Shown here in pieces: positions 1 to 11,845 of a stretch of DNA of 64,000 nt. The notes under the pieces were generated by a model. The model was not told the DNA's origin. It saw nothing but the letters and a program-made list of their open reading frames with translations, and did no database searches. Origin of the DNA: Folioceros fuciformis (taxonomy: Eukaryota; Anthocerotophyta; Anthocerotopsida; Anthocerotales); contig JBNGIO010005679.1 in NCBI GenBank assembly GCA_049999805.1, positions 25,458-89,457 on the forward strand. The letters run 5' to 3'. The stretch's first letter is position 1; each line of letters starts with the position of its first letter. The translations under genes and the position numbers were made by a program.

Positions 1-939
1 TGCCGCTCCACACACCTGTGTCTGTTGGCAAGAGTAAACATCTGGCAGCAGGGTCCTCACGGAAGACGGTAGTACCAGTGTCGGGAGCAGGTAGGTGTTC
101 GATACTTTACGTCAGATACCTCGGTAAACAATGAGACTTGAAGGTAGCCAGGTCTGGCCTCAGCGTCGGCGAAGGGGTAAGGCAATACCGACAGATTTAG
201 ATTTGGCAGCGTTGGAACCCGGACAAGACTAACTTCGCACCTCTGGTATAAGGAGTTGTGATCTTTATATAGTCCTCATCCAGGGTAACCGCGTGTGCAA
301 GTGGTGATGATTCGCGCATAGCTGTGCACGTCATGTCTCTTGCCCCTTGCTGGATCTGGATTCTGCTTTGCAGGTGAGTCTGTATTTTGGTCGTCCTATT
401 GTCTGTGGATAGCCTGCAACGGACCCACGGCGAAGGCGGTGGAAACCCAGGCCATCGCGCGCACTGGCTTCGAACACCAAGGACAAGCCATTTCACCATG
501 TATGTTTGCCTAGCCGGAGAATCGAGAGGATAGGCTTGACGGCAAAAATATCTTTCTTGTAGGCTACTGGGGACTACAACCTGTTCCTCTAAGTTTGGCA
601 CGTGCCTTACTGACCCTCTCATCAAACATTGTTGCCCTCGACGGGGGTGCCCCTACCTGGGGGGGATCGAGACACGCCCGGCAACTTCTTGCATTAAAAC
701 GTATCCCCCTCAGAATCACACCCCGCGATAAATTACTTTTAAGGTAACCCATTCACCTTCTGACCGAGTAAGCAGGGCCGGAAATGGAGAGACAACATCT
801 ACACCAGAGACTGTCTGGTCCCGCACGCGTACTGAGCTGATAAAAGTAACTGAAAGTAAAGATTAATACCTAAAAGCAAAGTTTTATATCTTATTTTCAT
901 ATGTTTATTTCTTGTAGGTAACAAGATGGAAAAATCCAT
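1..939. other. Gene-poor left edge, nothing recognised
   Basis: This stretch of ordinary GC content has scattered short open frames on the minus strand (197-625 and 564-752). They lack recognisable domains, introns or codon structure and look like chance frames. I see no RNA gene or mobile-element signature. Confidence 0.4.
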
Positions 940-1640
940 CGTTAGGGCTAAACCCTAACACTTAAAACCTAATGACTACTAATAAAACCTAATGACTAAC
1001 CCTTAAAACCTGATGACTCACCCTTGAAACCTAAGACTACTAATAAAACCTCATGACTACTAATAAAACCTAATGACTAACCCTTAAAACCTAATGACTA
1101 ACCCTTAAAACCTAATGACTACTAATAGAACCTAAAATTGACTAACTCTTAAAACGTAATGATTATTAATAGCACCTAAAATATCATAGTCCATTCTATT
1201 TCATTAGGCTAAAATATCACAGTTTAAGTGGTCCACATTATTTCTAGACTCGGACTAACCCTGAAACCTAATGTCTGCCAATAGCACCTAAAATATCATT
1301 GGTCCACAAAAAGAAAGATCTACCTACCCCTTAATTCATGGTCTTCTGGTTAACCCTTGAAACCTAATAACCAACAATACTTAATAACTATCAATAGCAT
1401 CTAAAATATCATGGTCTACCTATCCCTGAAATCTAATCATTACCAATAAACCCTAAACCCGGTCTAACTCCTGAAGCCTAATGATTATTAATAGTACTTA
1501 AAACTAATGACTACTAATAAACCTTAAACCCGGTCTAACTCCTGAAGCCTAATGATTATTACTAGCACTTAAACCTAATGACTACCAATCAACCCTAAAC
1601 ATAGACTAACCCCTAAAACCTAATAACTATCTCTTTTACC
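940..1640. repeat. Degenerate CCTAA-rich tandem array, telomere-like ancestry possible
   Basis: About 700 bp consist of diverged short units built around CCTAATGACTACTAATAAAA and CCCTTAAAACCTAATGACTAA, starting from a true AAACCCTAACAC stretch at about 949. Some units retain CCCTAAA (about 1450 and 1592), which is the plant telomere heptamer. The array has drifted too far to be a functional telomere. An old interstitial telomeric array or an unrelated CCTAA satellite would look the same. Confidence 0.75.
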
Positions 1641-1670
1641 AATGTTGATGCTATTTCTTCTGCCAATGTT

Positions 1671-1868
1671 GTCCTATATATGGCATTCGCTAACACTCAC
1701 TATAGAGCAATGGAAACCCACTATCCTATATATGGCATTAGCTAACACTCACTATAGAGCAATGGAAACCCATTGTCCTATATACGGCATTCGCTAACAC
1801 TCACTATAGAGCAATAGAAACCCATTGGCATTCGCTAACACTCACTATAGAGCAATAGAAACCCATTG
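1671..1868. repeat. 52-bp minisatellite, three full copies plus one shortened copy
   Basis: A unit beginning GTCCTATATATGGCATTCGC recurs at 1671, 1723 and 1775 with a spacing of exactly 52 bp. A fourth copy, at about 1826, lacks the first 11 or so bases. Copies differ by only a few substitutions, so the array is fairly young. No coding meaning is apparent. Confidence 0.9.
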
Positions 1869-2085
1869 TCGAATGAACATTATAACTCAGGAAAGAGGAC
1901 CATTCCACATTACAATACACGAAAGAGGATGACTAAGCCCATTTTTCTTGTTACGAATCGTCTTAATGCAGGTTGCAGGTCTTCTAAAACTTGGAAAATG
2001 TCGTGCACATGTCGTCTTGGGTCTCAATGGCAAGGGGAACCCTCAATGTCCAGCCTATAGAGAAATGTACTTGTGAATATTCAAT

Positions 2086-2236
2086 CTAAAATATCAAGTT
2101 GATATAAATAGAATTTTTCATTCTTTTAAGTGCATATTTCAAGTTGATACAAATAGAATTCTTATTATTATTTTAAATACATATTTCAAGTTGATACAAA
2201 TAGAATTCTTATTATTATTTTAAATGCATATTTCAA
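2086..2236. repeat. 47-bp AT-rich tandem repeat running into an assembly gap
   Basis: The unit CATATTTCAAGTTGATACAA plus an AT-rich tail starts at 2133, 2180 and 2227, a period of 47 bp, after one more diverged copy. The array continues straight into a 400-N gap (2237-2636), so the gap most likely represents more copies that could not be assembled. Confidence 0.9.
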
Positions 2237-2636
2237 NNNNNNNNNNNNNNNNNNNNNNNNNNNNNNNNNNNNNNNNNNNNNNNNNNNNNNNNNNNNNNNN
2301 NNNNNNNNNNNNNNNNNNNNNNNNNNNNNNNNNNNNNNNNNNNNNNNNNNNNNNNNNNNNNNNNNNNNNNNNNNNNNNNNNNNNNNNNNNNNNNNNNNNN
2401 NNNNNNNNNNNNNNNNNNNNNNNNNNNNNNNNNNNNNNNNNNNNNNNNNNNNNNNNNNNNNNNNNNNNNNNNNNNNNNNNNNNNNNNNNNNNNNNNNNNN
2501 NNNNNNNNNNNNNNNNNNNNNNNNNNNNNNNNNNNNNNNNNNNNNNNNNNNNNNNNNNNNNNNNNNNNNNNNNNNNNNNNNNNNNNNNNNNNNNNNNNNN
2601 NNNNNNNNNNNNNNNNNNNNNNNNNNNNNNNNNNNN
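2237..2636. other. Assembly gap, 400 N
   Basis: There are exactly 400 undetermined bases. The left flank is the 47-bp repeat. The right flank is AT-rich unique-looking sequence. Confidence 1.
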
Positions 2637-2783
2637 TTGAATGACTTTGGCTACTTGTATGTAACTCATACTCTCAGTTTATTTATATGGTTCTAGTTCA
2701 TATTCATAGTTAGTTATCTAGCTAGAATCATTATCCATTGTTCACTACTTGGCTTGAGTTTGGTTCCATAGTTCCGCTTATAG

Positions 2784-2935
2784 TATACAATCCAACTATT
2801 AAAGTAAAAAGGATGCTTAGAGTTTTAGTTCTATTTATCATATACAATCCAATTATTAGAGTAAAAAAATGCTTATAGTTATAATTCTGCTTATTGTATA
2901 CAATCTAGCTATTAAGGTAAAGAGATGCTTAGAGT
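2784..2935. repeat. About 57-bp tandem repeat, two to three copies
   Basis: TATACAATCCAACTATTA-type units start at 2784, 2841 and 2897 (spacings 57 and 56 bp), each followed by GATGCTTAGAGTT-like sequence. The copies are diverged. A second small duplication, with a CATAGTTCTAGGGGCGAACT-like core, lies at about 3111-3175. Confidence 0.75.
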
Positions 2936-5450
2936 TAAGGGTTTGGTTGGAAGAGTTTATGATTTGGTTCGAAGAGTTTTCTCAACTAAAAAGTATCTAT
3001 GATATTTATTCATTCTTCAAGCAATCTTTCAATCGCATGGAGGAAGACCTTCAGCCCTCTCGCATTTCAAAAGATTATAGGGTGAACTTAGGAAGGCTCT
3101 CTCACATTTTTCATAGTTCTAGGGGCGAACTTGGGAGAACCCCTTGCATTTCTTATAGTTCTAGGGGTGAACTTGTAGTAAAGAGATTGCTTGCCATGGA
3201 GGAGCCTTACTAAGAGCTTAGTTAGGACTCACCAATGGGGTTTAACTGAGCGCTTAGTAGGGTAATGAAGAAGCATTATTAGACGCTTACTTGGCCCCCA
3301 CCAACAAAGTTAGGGATTAGTAGGGTAAAGTTCGTTAAGCTTATTAGCCATAATATTGCTATTCTATAGTACGAGCAATTCTAAGCTCATCTTAGTTCCC
3401 ACCACTTTCAAGATTGTTCCTTTATGGGGTTATGAGTCAATAGTTTTTGCTGTGGAGGTAATTTTTGATGTCCATCCACATTGGGTTGCACTTTAAGTAG
3501 ACTTGGAGAATGTGTTCAATATTATTTCATAGTTTGGCATGTTTGATAAACTCAAACACATGGGTGAGTAGTTGGTAAACCTAATTTTCCTTAATTTGCT
3601 CTTTTTATGCATTTGTCTCTAACCTCTATTACTAACATGCACTCTTGTGGAAAGGGATTTCAATGCTTGATTCAATAGGTAACATGGAAGGGGAACCCTC
3701 TAACGGGATGCTTTGTTTGTCGTGACAAATTTCAAGGCTTTATCTTCATTTGTCTCATAGTGTGGGAATATGTGTAATCATAATATGAATATATCTACAC
3801 ATATTATGTGCAGAACCTACCTATCTCTTTGGGACTAGAGACAAACTTAAGCTGATATTTGATCTCTTTGCTGTAAAGCTCTCTTACCTCAATTTAAAGG
3901 TCACAATTGATAAGTGTAGCATTTGGTCCCCTTACAGTAAATTTTCTTTGCTTTGCTCTCTAGAGAGAGCTATTGCTTCTCAACATTGTCTAAGAGTTTT
4001 GGGTGTTCTAGTTAGGAGTACAACCTTTACTTAGAAATAGTGAACAAGGCTTCGGTAGAGGATTTGGTGCACATTTGCAAGTTTTCTCTGCTCAGAGACT
4101 CGTAACTTGCATTTGATTTCTCTCCTTTGTTTTGCAAGGCAATCTGAGTGCTTTCTTCATATGGTTGCCCTCTCATGGCCTTTTTATTGAGCTTGAGGAA
4201 TTTCAACTAATAGCTTATATAGGTTTAGGGACATCATCAGCTTGGTCACTTTTGACTGCATGATTGGTGATTTGGCCATGTAATAGGCATTTCTTCTTGT
4301 TTCTTTTAGGGGCACTGGTGGATTGAGCTTAGAAATCTTTGTATTAATGACTTTCCTACAAAGCGAAGCTCTCTCTACCCCATCTTGTCCTCACATTTCC
4401 TAATTTGGGCCTACTGTGGAGGCTTTTGTCAAGGGCATTGAGGAGGGGAATTTTCTTGCTAATCTCCTTCCCAACTTGTTAGGGCCTGCCTCTTTATTTT
4501 TTGAGAAGAGGACTACCTTACCCTCTTTTTGCTTGCATGCTAAGGCTAGGCGTTAGGGCCACAAATGTCCTTAATGGAAAACAATTACTGGCAGGTTGGG
4601 TTGGCTCTCCTCCATGCTTCTTTTATTTCTAGCCTATTGGGGCTTGATTCCACTATTGCTGTATAAAAGGGAGTTAGAGCTTGGCTTATGGGGCCTCTCT
4701 TTTATTACTTTGGGATGTACTTAGATCAATGTCCTCTGCACATTACTATGCACAACACCATCCGGGATGTCATGCTCTACATTGCTATGGAAGGCAGTTT
4801 TTCCTAGACATGAAGAACCCTTACTCCTTGCCTAATGGGGTTTTCCTCTAACTCACCTATTTTGGACTGAGGGAGAGTTGGGTTTTTGTTGTACATGTGG
4901 TTGCTATTAATCTAACCTAGGACTACATTTGTGAACATGTTATTCTAAACCATCCAAGATGGATGGTGGAAGGTTGTGCAATAGCCAAGACCCACAAGTA
5001 CTTCCGAACATAGGACCCACATGTGCTTTTCTATGTAGGATGGCCACATGTTCATCCCCCTAGCCATCCGCACCCATGGCCCCAGACCCATGGGCAAGGA
5101 TGTCACCATGTTTGTCAAAGCAAGCAGCATGGCCTATTGCCGTCCTAAGATTGAGATTAGTCTTTTCCTTTCCTGTATAGTTGCTAGCTTTAGACAAAGG
5201 ATATCCATGACTGTATAGTTGTTTTCTTCATGCAAAGAATATCCCTCATTCTAGAGAAGGCATTGGCTACTATTACACAAAGAACATTAGTGAGGGCATG
5301 AAGCATATTCTTGAGATCCCATAGTGGGTAGCTTCTTTTAGGTACACCCCTAACCACAAAATTTTGGTATGGCTAGTCCTCCTGGTGTAAGTGCCCTTCA
5401 CCTTTCTCTGAAATTTTCACCTAGAGCTTCACAATGAAGGCTTCATATTT
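2936..5450. other. Long AT-rich intergenic stretch, no supportable gene
   Basis: No open frame here has a recognisable domain, and stops are frequent in all frames. The sequence has the texture of very old transposon remains, but I could not match any segment to a retroelement protein. Confidence 0.5.
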
Positions 5451-7354
5451 CTTTATGATAAATTAATATATATAAGTGTGGGGGCTGGCCTTAGGGGATC
5501 CGGATCTTGAAATAACCTGGTCTGGCCTGGACGTGAGGAGAGCGGGTGAGTGCAATTGGACGTGACTAGTTTACGGAAAAGGGTAACTTGACCGTTTGAA
5601 ATATGTGCGTATTGTGTTGGACGGCTAAAATAAGGTTGGTGAGTGCGTGTAACGTGTTTGGGTTTCGGTGACGCCGCGCAAGCAAGAAGTCGACGAGAGA
5701 GCGCTTCTGGAAGGTGCGTGCCGTCACAAAAGGGAACGTGGGAGAGTGACCGCGGCCAGGAGATAGACTTACGACGGATTACGGCGACTACATGAGCAGT
5801 GTGTGAGGGATCATGCAACAGCGAGTGGGATAGATGCTGGTTCCCCTGGCCTCGTCACTTGTTTGTTCGCCTCTCGGCAGATGCGCCGGCATATAACCTT
5901 CCGAGAGTCGGAGATGCATACAACTGTAACAAGCTAGTCTAAGATGGCCCGTAATCCTCCGAGAGTCCAAGAATTCGAGACAGGTGCCAATCTGCAACAC
6001 CAACGAAGAACAAAACCCTAAGCAAGCAAGCAAGCAAGCAAGCAAACAAACAAACAGGCAAGCGGCCAGCCAGACCTTGGCCCACGCCCGAGACCAGATT
6101 CGGATAATCTTCGCTCTCCTCTCCTCTCCTCCTCTCAGCCAACACGGAGGCAGAGATTGAGACGGAGCTTCTAATCGAAGGCAAGACGCGGAGGCGGCTG
6201 CAGCCGCGGCCTCGGCTGCGTGGCAAACCCTAGAATTGCACAGCAACAAGTTGCTTTGTCCGGCCACGACAATCAGGAAGGACAAAGGACAGCCGACGCC
6301 CCTAAACAGCCCCCATTTATGCTCGCTAAGCGAATCACGGCCTAAAGTCCGGGAATCATGAATATATGTGTATCAGCGCGCGCATATTCTTCCATCAGGA
6401 GCTGGAAAGGCTGTGCGCAGTACAGTAGAGTGAAAAGGCAAAGACGGGGTCGGGGCCCGGTCCTGGCATTATCTATCATAATACCCGTCCTCGACTTGTT
6501 TTACCTTTCTCTATACACTAACTAGAGTATGGTACACGCATTTATTAGGGAATGCGGCCGTGGGTAGAAAGAGAAGAGGGGTGTGGGGCAGAGTGTGGAG
6601 AGAGACAGAGGGAGGGAAGGGTCCGATGGCGAGGTCGAGGTCGAGACCGAGGCCGGAGGCGGACTGGGTAGGCGGGCGTGCAGCGGCGCGTGACAGATTC
6701 TCTGGACGTTGTGCTGGACTGGTGACTCCACTCCGGGACTGCGCTGTTGGCTCTTGCCTGTTGGCTGCTGCCGTGGTGGAAGGAATGCCTTCGATGCCAG
6801 CTATTTCCAGGCGCCCTTGGAAGGTGGCGGTGTGAAGGGGGCTTTTGGCCGCAAGGCAAGTGCGTCGTCCACTGTCGTCGTCAGAGCGAGGAGGCTGGAG
6901 GCGTGAGTGCTGCTGCTGCTGCTCCTGCTGCTGCGGGTTGCTGCTGCTGCTGCTGCCCACCACCCTGTCGCTGTTGCAGCCTGGCGATGGCCCGAGTCCT
7001 GAACATCTTCCTTGCTGGAGCACGCGAATGAGGCGACTCTGCTCTGCACCGCCTCTGCTTGCTCCGCTGCGCTTTGCTGCGCTGCATCGCGCTTTTCGCC
7101 GCCGCTTCTGCCCTAAGCTCTTGTTCCTGTTCCTGCTGCTGCTGCCGCCGAGGCCGGCGTTTCGCCTCGCCCGCCGCCCCTCTCTGCTGTTTGTTGCTCT
7201 TGCCGCAGCTCCGTCCTTGCTCGGCTCGCAGCTGCCTGCTCTGCCGCTCCCTTTTCTGCTGCTCGCCTTTCGCCTTTCCGGCGACGTGAGGTGAGCTGAG
7301 GCGGTGAGATATGGGCGGCGCTGGACCCTAGCAGAGAAGGCGGGAGTCAGGGAG
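5451..7354. other. Upstream and leader region of the Pumilio gene, GC-rich with CTG runs
   Basis: This region precedes the Pumilio coding exons. It holds an (AAGC)n/(AAAC)n microsatellite at about 6018-6056, and a GC-rich block at 6560-7354 with CTG/CTC runs (about 6906-6956 and 7130-7145). Open frames here on both strands encode only poly-Cys, poly-Leu or poly-Gln low-complexity protein, which is what CTG runs give by chance. I read it as promoter and 5'UTR. Confidence 0.5.
6018..6056. repeat. (AAGC)n-(AAAC)n microsatellite
   Basis: Tetranucleotide run of AAGC units passing into AAAC units. Confidence 0.9.
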
Positions 7355-7454
7355 NNNNNNNNNNNNNNNNNNNNNNNNNNNNNNNNNNNNNNNNNNNNNN
7401 NNNNNNNNNNNNNNNNNNNNNNNNNNNNNNNNNNNNNNNNNNNNNNNNNNNNNN
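7355..7454. other. Assembly gap, 100 N
   Basis: Exactly 100 N, next to the GC-rich leader of the Pumilio gene. The first Pumilio reading frame is open right up to the right edge of the gap. Confidence 1.
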
Positions 7455-7569
7455 CACTCTTAGGGCTGGGGGCGGAGGGGGCCACGCTCACAATTCTCCG
7501 CCCACGCGGGATGGGGTGGCGCAAGAATTGGGACTGCTGCTGCGTAGTCGCGGGAGGTACGATAATCTC

Positions 7570-10500
7570 ATGATGGGCAGGGACGTGCCGCAGCGTAGCG
7601 GTAGTGCGCCGCCCAGCGTCGAGGGGTCTCTGGCGGCCATGGGAGGCTTGTTGTCGCATCAACCGTCTTCGGCAGTGCGTTTGCCCAAGCACGGGGGTAT
7701 CGACGGCCTTGATCTCTTGGACAGCGAACAAGAACTGCGCTCGGACCCTGGCTACCTGGCCTACTACTACACCCACATCAATCTCAATCCAAGACTGCCG
7801 CCGCCTATCACGTCGTGGGACAATCCGCGGCTCGCCCAGCGCTTGTCGTCAGCGGCTGGGGCTCTTGGGGGTATCGGGGATAAGAGGAAGGGCAGGTCTC
7901 TGGATGATGCCGCCAGCAAGTCGCTTTTCTCGACCCAGCCCTTGTCCACGCACCGGGAGGAGCCCGAGCATTTGGAGGATGAGAATTCCCCCATAGGAAA
8001 TCTCGTGAGGCAGAGCTCTGCGGATTGGGCTGAAAGAAGGGGGGACGGCCATGTCGCTCTGTCTAGCATGGGTCTGGCCGTTCGACCCAAAAGTTTAGTG
8101 GATCTGATCCAGGTGTGTCATTCTTTTCCTTCCTGCAGCGGGCCTTCCATGTTCTCCCCCTTCCTCACCTCCCACTCTTGTCAAACGACGGAGTTGTGTG
8201 AGTCTTATTTGCTGGCCTGGGGGCAGCCGGCTGGAGAGTGAAAGGCTTCCCACCTTGATGATGATGACTTGTGCTCGTGTTGTTGCTCTGGTGTGAGTGG
8301 GGTGAGGTGAGGTGATGTGAGATGGGACAAAAACATGGTTGTGGTGAGGTGGTGACGGCATGAGGCGTGAGGCTTCTTTTGTCTTTGGATTGGGAGCTTT
8401 AAACATCCTTATTTTGTTGTGGAAGAGGAGCTTTTGATGCGCTACTTGTTCGTCTTCTGGATCTCGTCTTAAAATCGCTCTTTGCAGGAAGATTTCCCTC
8501 GAACACCGTCACCTGTGTATAATCATTCCCGATCTTCCAGCAGAGCTGCCAATGAAGATGGGGTGGATGAATTGCAGCTCGCACACTTGCGAGATGCGGC
8601 TATTATGGGCCCCGTACCTGTTGCAGATCTGAGTGCAGTGGTAGCGAGTTTGTCTCGCTCGTCAACTCCCAACCCTGGCGGAGTGCAACTGCATGCAGGC
8701 CCAACCGCAGGTGTCACGTCTACAATGCCGTCTGCACCTATTCCAAGGTTAGCCTCTTCAGATGATACGAATGTATCCGTAAGGTCTGCGAGCCCTGGCA
8801 GTGCTATGATGGCTGCAGTCGGGCTCACTTCAGGTTTGAGCATGTCTGGCTCTGAGTTGCGAAGTGTCTCTCTTGGCACAGCAGCTAGCGCTGGTGCGGC
8901 TGAGCTGGCTGCTGCGCTCCAAGGCTTCAACCTGTCAGATGGGCGTGCAGCTGCAGCTGATGAGCATGAGAATCTGCACCAGCACCAACAACAAGAGTTG
9001 CAGCAGGAGCAGGGAGATCATCAGCAAGTGCGCTCTCAGCAGCAGCAACAACAGCATCAACAGCATCAGCAGAGGCAGCAAAGGCTGCAGATTGCCCAGG
9101 CCCAGGCCCAGGCCCATGCTCAGGCCCAAGCCCAGGCCCAGGCCCAGGCCCAAGTTCATTCTCATGCGATGGCTTACTCCCAGGCTTTCCAGCAACAGCA
9201 GCAACAGGCTTATGCAGGTGTGGACCAGGGCTACAGGAGCCAAATGAAATTTGGCATTCCGAGCATGACTCCCCAAGCACAAGCTGCTGGGATTCAGCAA
9301 TCTGGAATGACCGCTCCAGACATGTATGCTGCAGCGATGTCGTACATGAGTCCATTCTATCAAAACCTGCACTCAGCGGCTGTTTATGCCCCACAGTATG
9401 GACTTGGTGGATACCCCTTGAATCCAAACATGATTGCTCCAATGTTTGCTGGCTATCCCGCACCAGGGCCACTAGGATTTGAAGCAGCCGCCGCAGCAGC
9501 TGCTGTGGCTGCCAGCATGGGGGTGCGGACGGGAGTTCCTGGTTCGCCAGGTGCTACAGCTGGAGTAGATTTGCACCATATGTACAAGTACTCACCCCAG
9601 CAAGGTCTTTCGGGAGCTGTGCAGGATCCGTACTTCCAGTACGTCAGGGTTGCTGATGAGAATGTTCGAGCTGCAGCTCTGAAGGATCCCTCAGTCATTA
9701 GAGGTTACATGGGCGGAAATCATGACATAATGGAGCTCCAGAAGAATCAACTTGGTCCGATGCTTGGCTATTCTCCTGATCAGAAGGGCCAATATCAAAG
9801 AAGCGGGGCAATCGGTGTCCCTATTGCTAGCAAAAGTGGTTCAGTGAGTCCAGCGTATTATGGTAGTCCCCCAGGGGTTGGGCTCGTCATGCCGTACCCA
9901 AATTCGCCTTTGGCAAGTCCAGTACTGCCGGGCTCACCTGTTGCAGCAGGTCCCGTTCGACGGGATGACAGGGCCATGCGCCTTGCGGGTGGTACGAGCA
10001 GGAATGCGTCTGCTGTATCTACATTTTCAGGCTGGCAACCTCCGAGAGGCACTGATACGGGAGATGAGATCCGAGGATCCTCTTTGCTGGAAGAGTTCAA
10101 GAACAGCAAAACTCGTCGATTTGAGCTCTCTGACATTGCAGGACATGTCAGTGAGTTCAGGTATTACGGACTCTCCTTTTCGTTCGCGGGGGTGTCGTCT
10201 CTTTGAACAGCTTTGCAATCAGACACATTGATCGTTGTTTGGTTGTGTTTGCAGCGCTGACCAGCATGGGAGCAGGTTTATTCAACAAAAGTTGGAAACT
10301 GCAAGTCCTGAGGAAAAGGCTATGGTATTCCAGGAAGTTTTACCAAGGGCTGTGCCTCTGATGACTGATGTCTTTGGAAACTATGTGATTCAAAAGGTAT
10401 GTCATCAATTGTATTGTGGGTTACGTATTTTTCCTTTTCAAGTCGCGTTTTTTTTTTTTGCTGTATTTGCTCCATATGCTTTAAGCGGAAGTTGTTTGGC

Positions 10501-11845
10501 CCAGTTTTTCGAGCATGGAACTCAGCAGCAGAGGCGAGAGTTAGGAAACAAGCTCGTTGGCAATGTGTTGTCCCTGAGCCTTCAGATGTATGGATGCCGT
10601 GTAATCCAAAAGGTACTAAGAAGTCAATGCTTACATTTGTAGTCGACAGTTATCGTTATGGTCTTGGAGTACTTGACCTGGGTGAATTTTTCAGGCCTTG
10701 GAGGTGGTGGACGTTGATCAGCAAACCCAACTAGTTTCTGAACTTGATGTGCACGTCATGCGATGTGTCCGTGATCAAAATGGCAATCATGTTATACAGA
10801 AATGTATAGAGTGTGTTCCTCCAGACAGGATCCACTTTATTATATCGGCTTTCTACAATCAAGTGGTCAACCTTTCCACTCATCCATATGGTTGTCGAGT
10901 AATTCAGGTAAATGCCTGTACAGGCAGTCTCTCCTGTTGATCTAGTGCAGATGTTTGTAAATGGAGGTTTGCTATTGCGTGCCCCTTCTGGACTTGACTC
11001 CGCATTTCTCTGCTGCAGAGAGTACTGGAGCATTGCACGGATGAGCAAAAGCAACGTGGTATTATGGAAGAGATTCTTCGAGCCACTTGCACCCTTGCTA
11101 TGGATCAGTATGGCAACTATGTGGTGCAGGTTTGTAACGTCTGGATGTTGATGATAAGGAAGTGTTTTGTTGGTGTATTTATCAATCTTTTTCCGTGTGC
11201 AGCATGTGCTCGAACATGGTCGTGGGCATGAGCGCTCCGAGATCATAACGAAACTGGCTGGTCAAATTGTTCAAATGAGTCAACATAAGTTTGCATCAAA
11301 TGTGATTGAGAAGTGCTTAGAGTTTGGGGGCCCTGCAGAGCGCCAGATCTTGATCAATGAGATGCTGGGTCACACGGATGAAAATGAGCCTCTGCAGGTA
11401 CTGACACATTATGAAAGACGTGCATAATTGTTTCTTCAGTTTTTAAGAGAAGATGACTCGCATGGTGGCTTTGGTTTTTGTCTTATTCTTTTCATTACGT
11501 CTGTTGATGCAGGCAATGATGAAGGACCAGTTCGCAAACTATGTGGTTCAAAAAGTTTTGGAGACTTGTGATGACCAACAGAGAGAAATGCTCCTCGCAC
11601 GCATTAGAGTGCATCTACATGCGCTGAAGAAGTACACGTATGGAAAGCACATTGTAGTCCGGGTCGAGAAGCTTGTGACAGCAGGAGGTTCGCAACTGTC
11701 CCATACCTGAATTCCTTGACTTATGTCCCTTTTGCTTCGGTTTTCCGTTGGCTGTAGGTGGATCAGACGGCGTCAGTGCTGTGGTACTGGTTCTGTTGCA
11801 GAGAGAAGAAGTGCTACGTACATGGCACACCTGCCAGCCCAGTGA
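7570..11845 (+). CDS. PUM: Pumilio/PUF-family RNA-binding protein (APUM1-6 type), nine exons, 5' end uncertain
   Basis: A Pumilio protein binds 3'UTRs of target mRNAs in the cytoplasm and represses translation or promotes decay. Predicted coding exons are 7570-8112, 8488-10160, 10255-10396, 10505-10612, 10695-10907, 11019-11129, 11203-11397, 11513-11687 and 11802-11845. All have GT-AG borders, and the sum is 1,067 residues. The N-terminus has the plant NABP-type signatures [12 protein letters not shown] and [19 protein letters not shown] Gln/Ala-rich tract lies at about 342-423, and eight PUF repeats span about 714-1060. Base-contact triplets for repeats 1-8 read S/R-Q, N/Y-Q, C/R-Q, N/H-Q, C/R-Q, N/Y-Q, S/N-E, N/Y-Q. 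The last exon is inferred because joining it gives the conserved AGERR ending; without it the frame stops at 11710. The frame stays open upstream to the 100-N gap, so the true start may be lost and 7570 is only the first ATG pair. Confidence 0.93.

Noticed and set aside
2220-2669. Frames spanning the 400-N gap
   Set aside because: They consist of undetermined bases.
5788-6285. Minus-strand 165-residue frame with Leu/Cys/Ala runs
   Set aside because: The hydrophobic run comes from the AAGC microsatellite, and no domain or splice support exists.
6511-7776. Minus-strand frame of 421 residues across the 100-N gap
   Set aside because: It is a low-complexity Ser/Gln/Arg shadow of GC-rich CTG runs and of the Pumilio exon, and includes the unknown bases of the gap.
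8927-9472. Minus-strand frames rich in Gly-Pro/Leu over the Pumilio exon 2
   Set aside because: Antisense of the Gln/Ala-rich (CAGGCC) tract.
11708-11710. TGA at 11708 as the end of the Pumilio gene
   Set aside because: Reading into it gives a non-conserved tail. Splicing from 11687 to 11802 restores the conserved AGERR ending, so the later stop is preferred, though unconfirmed.
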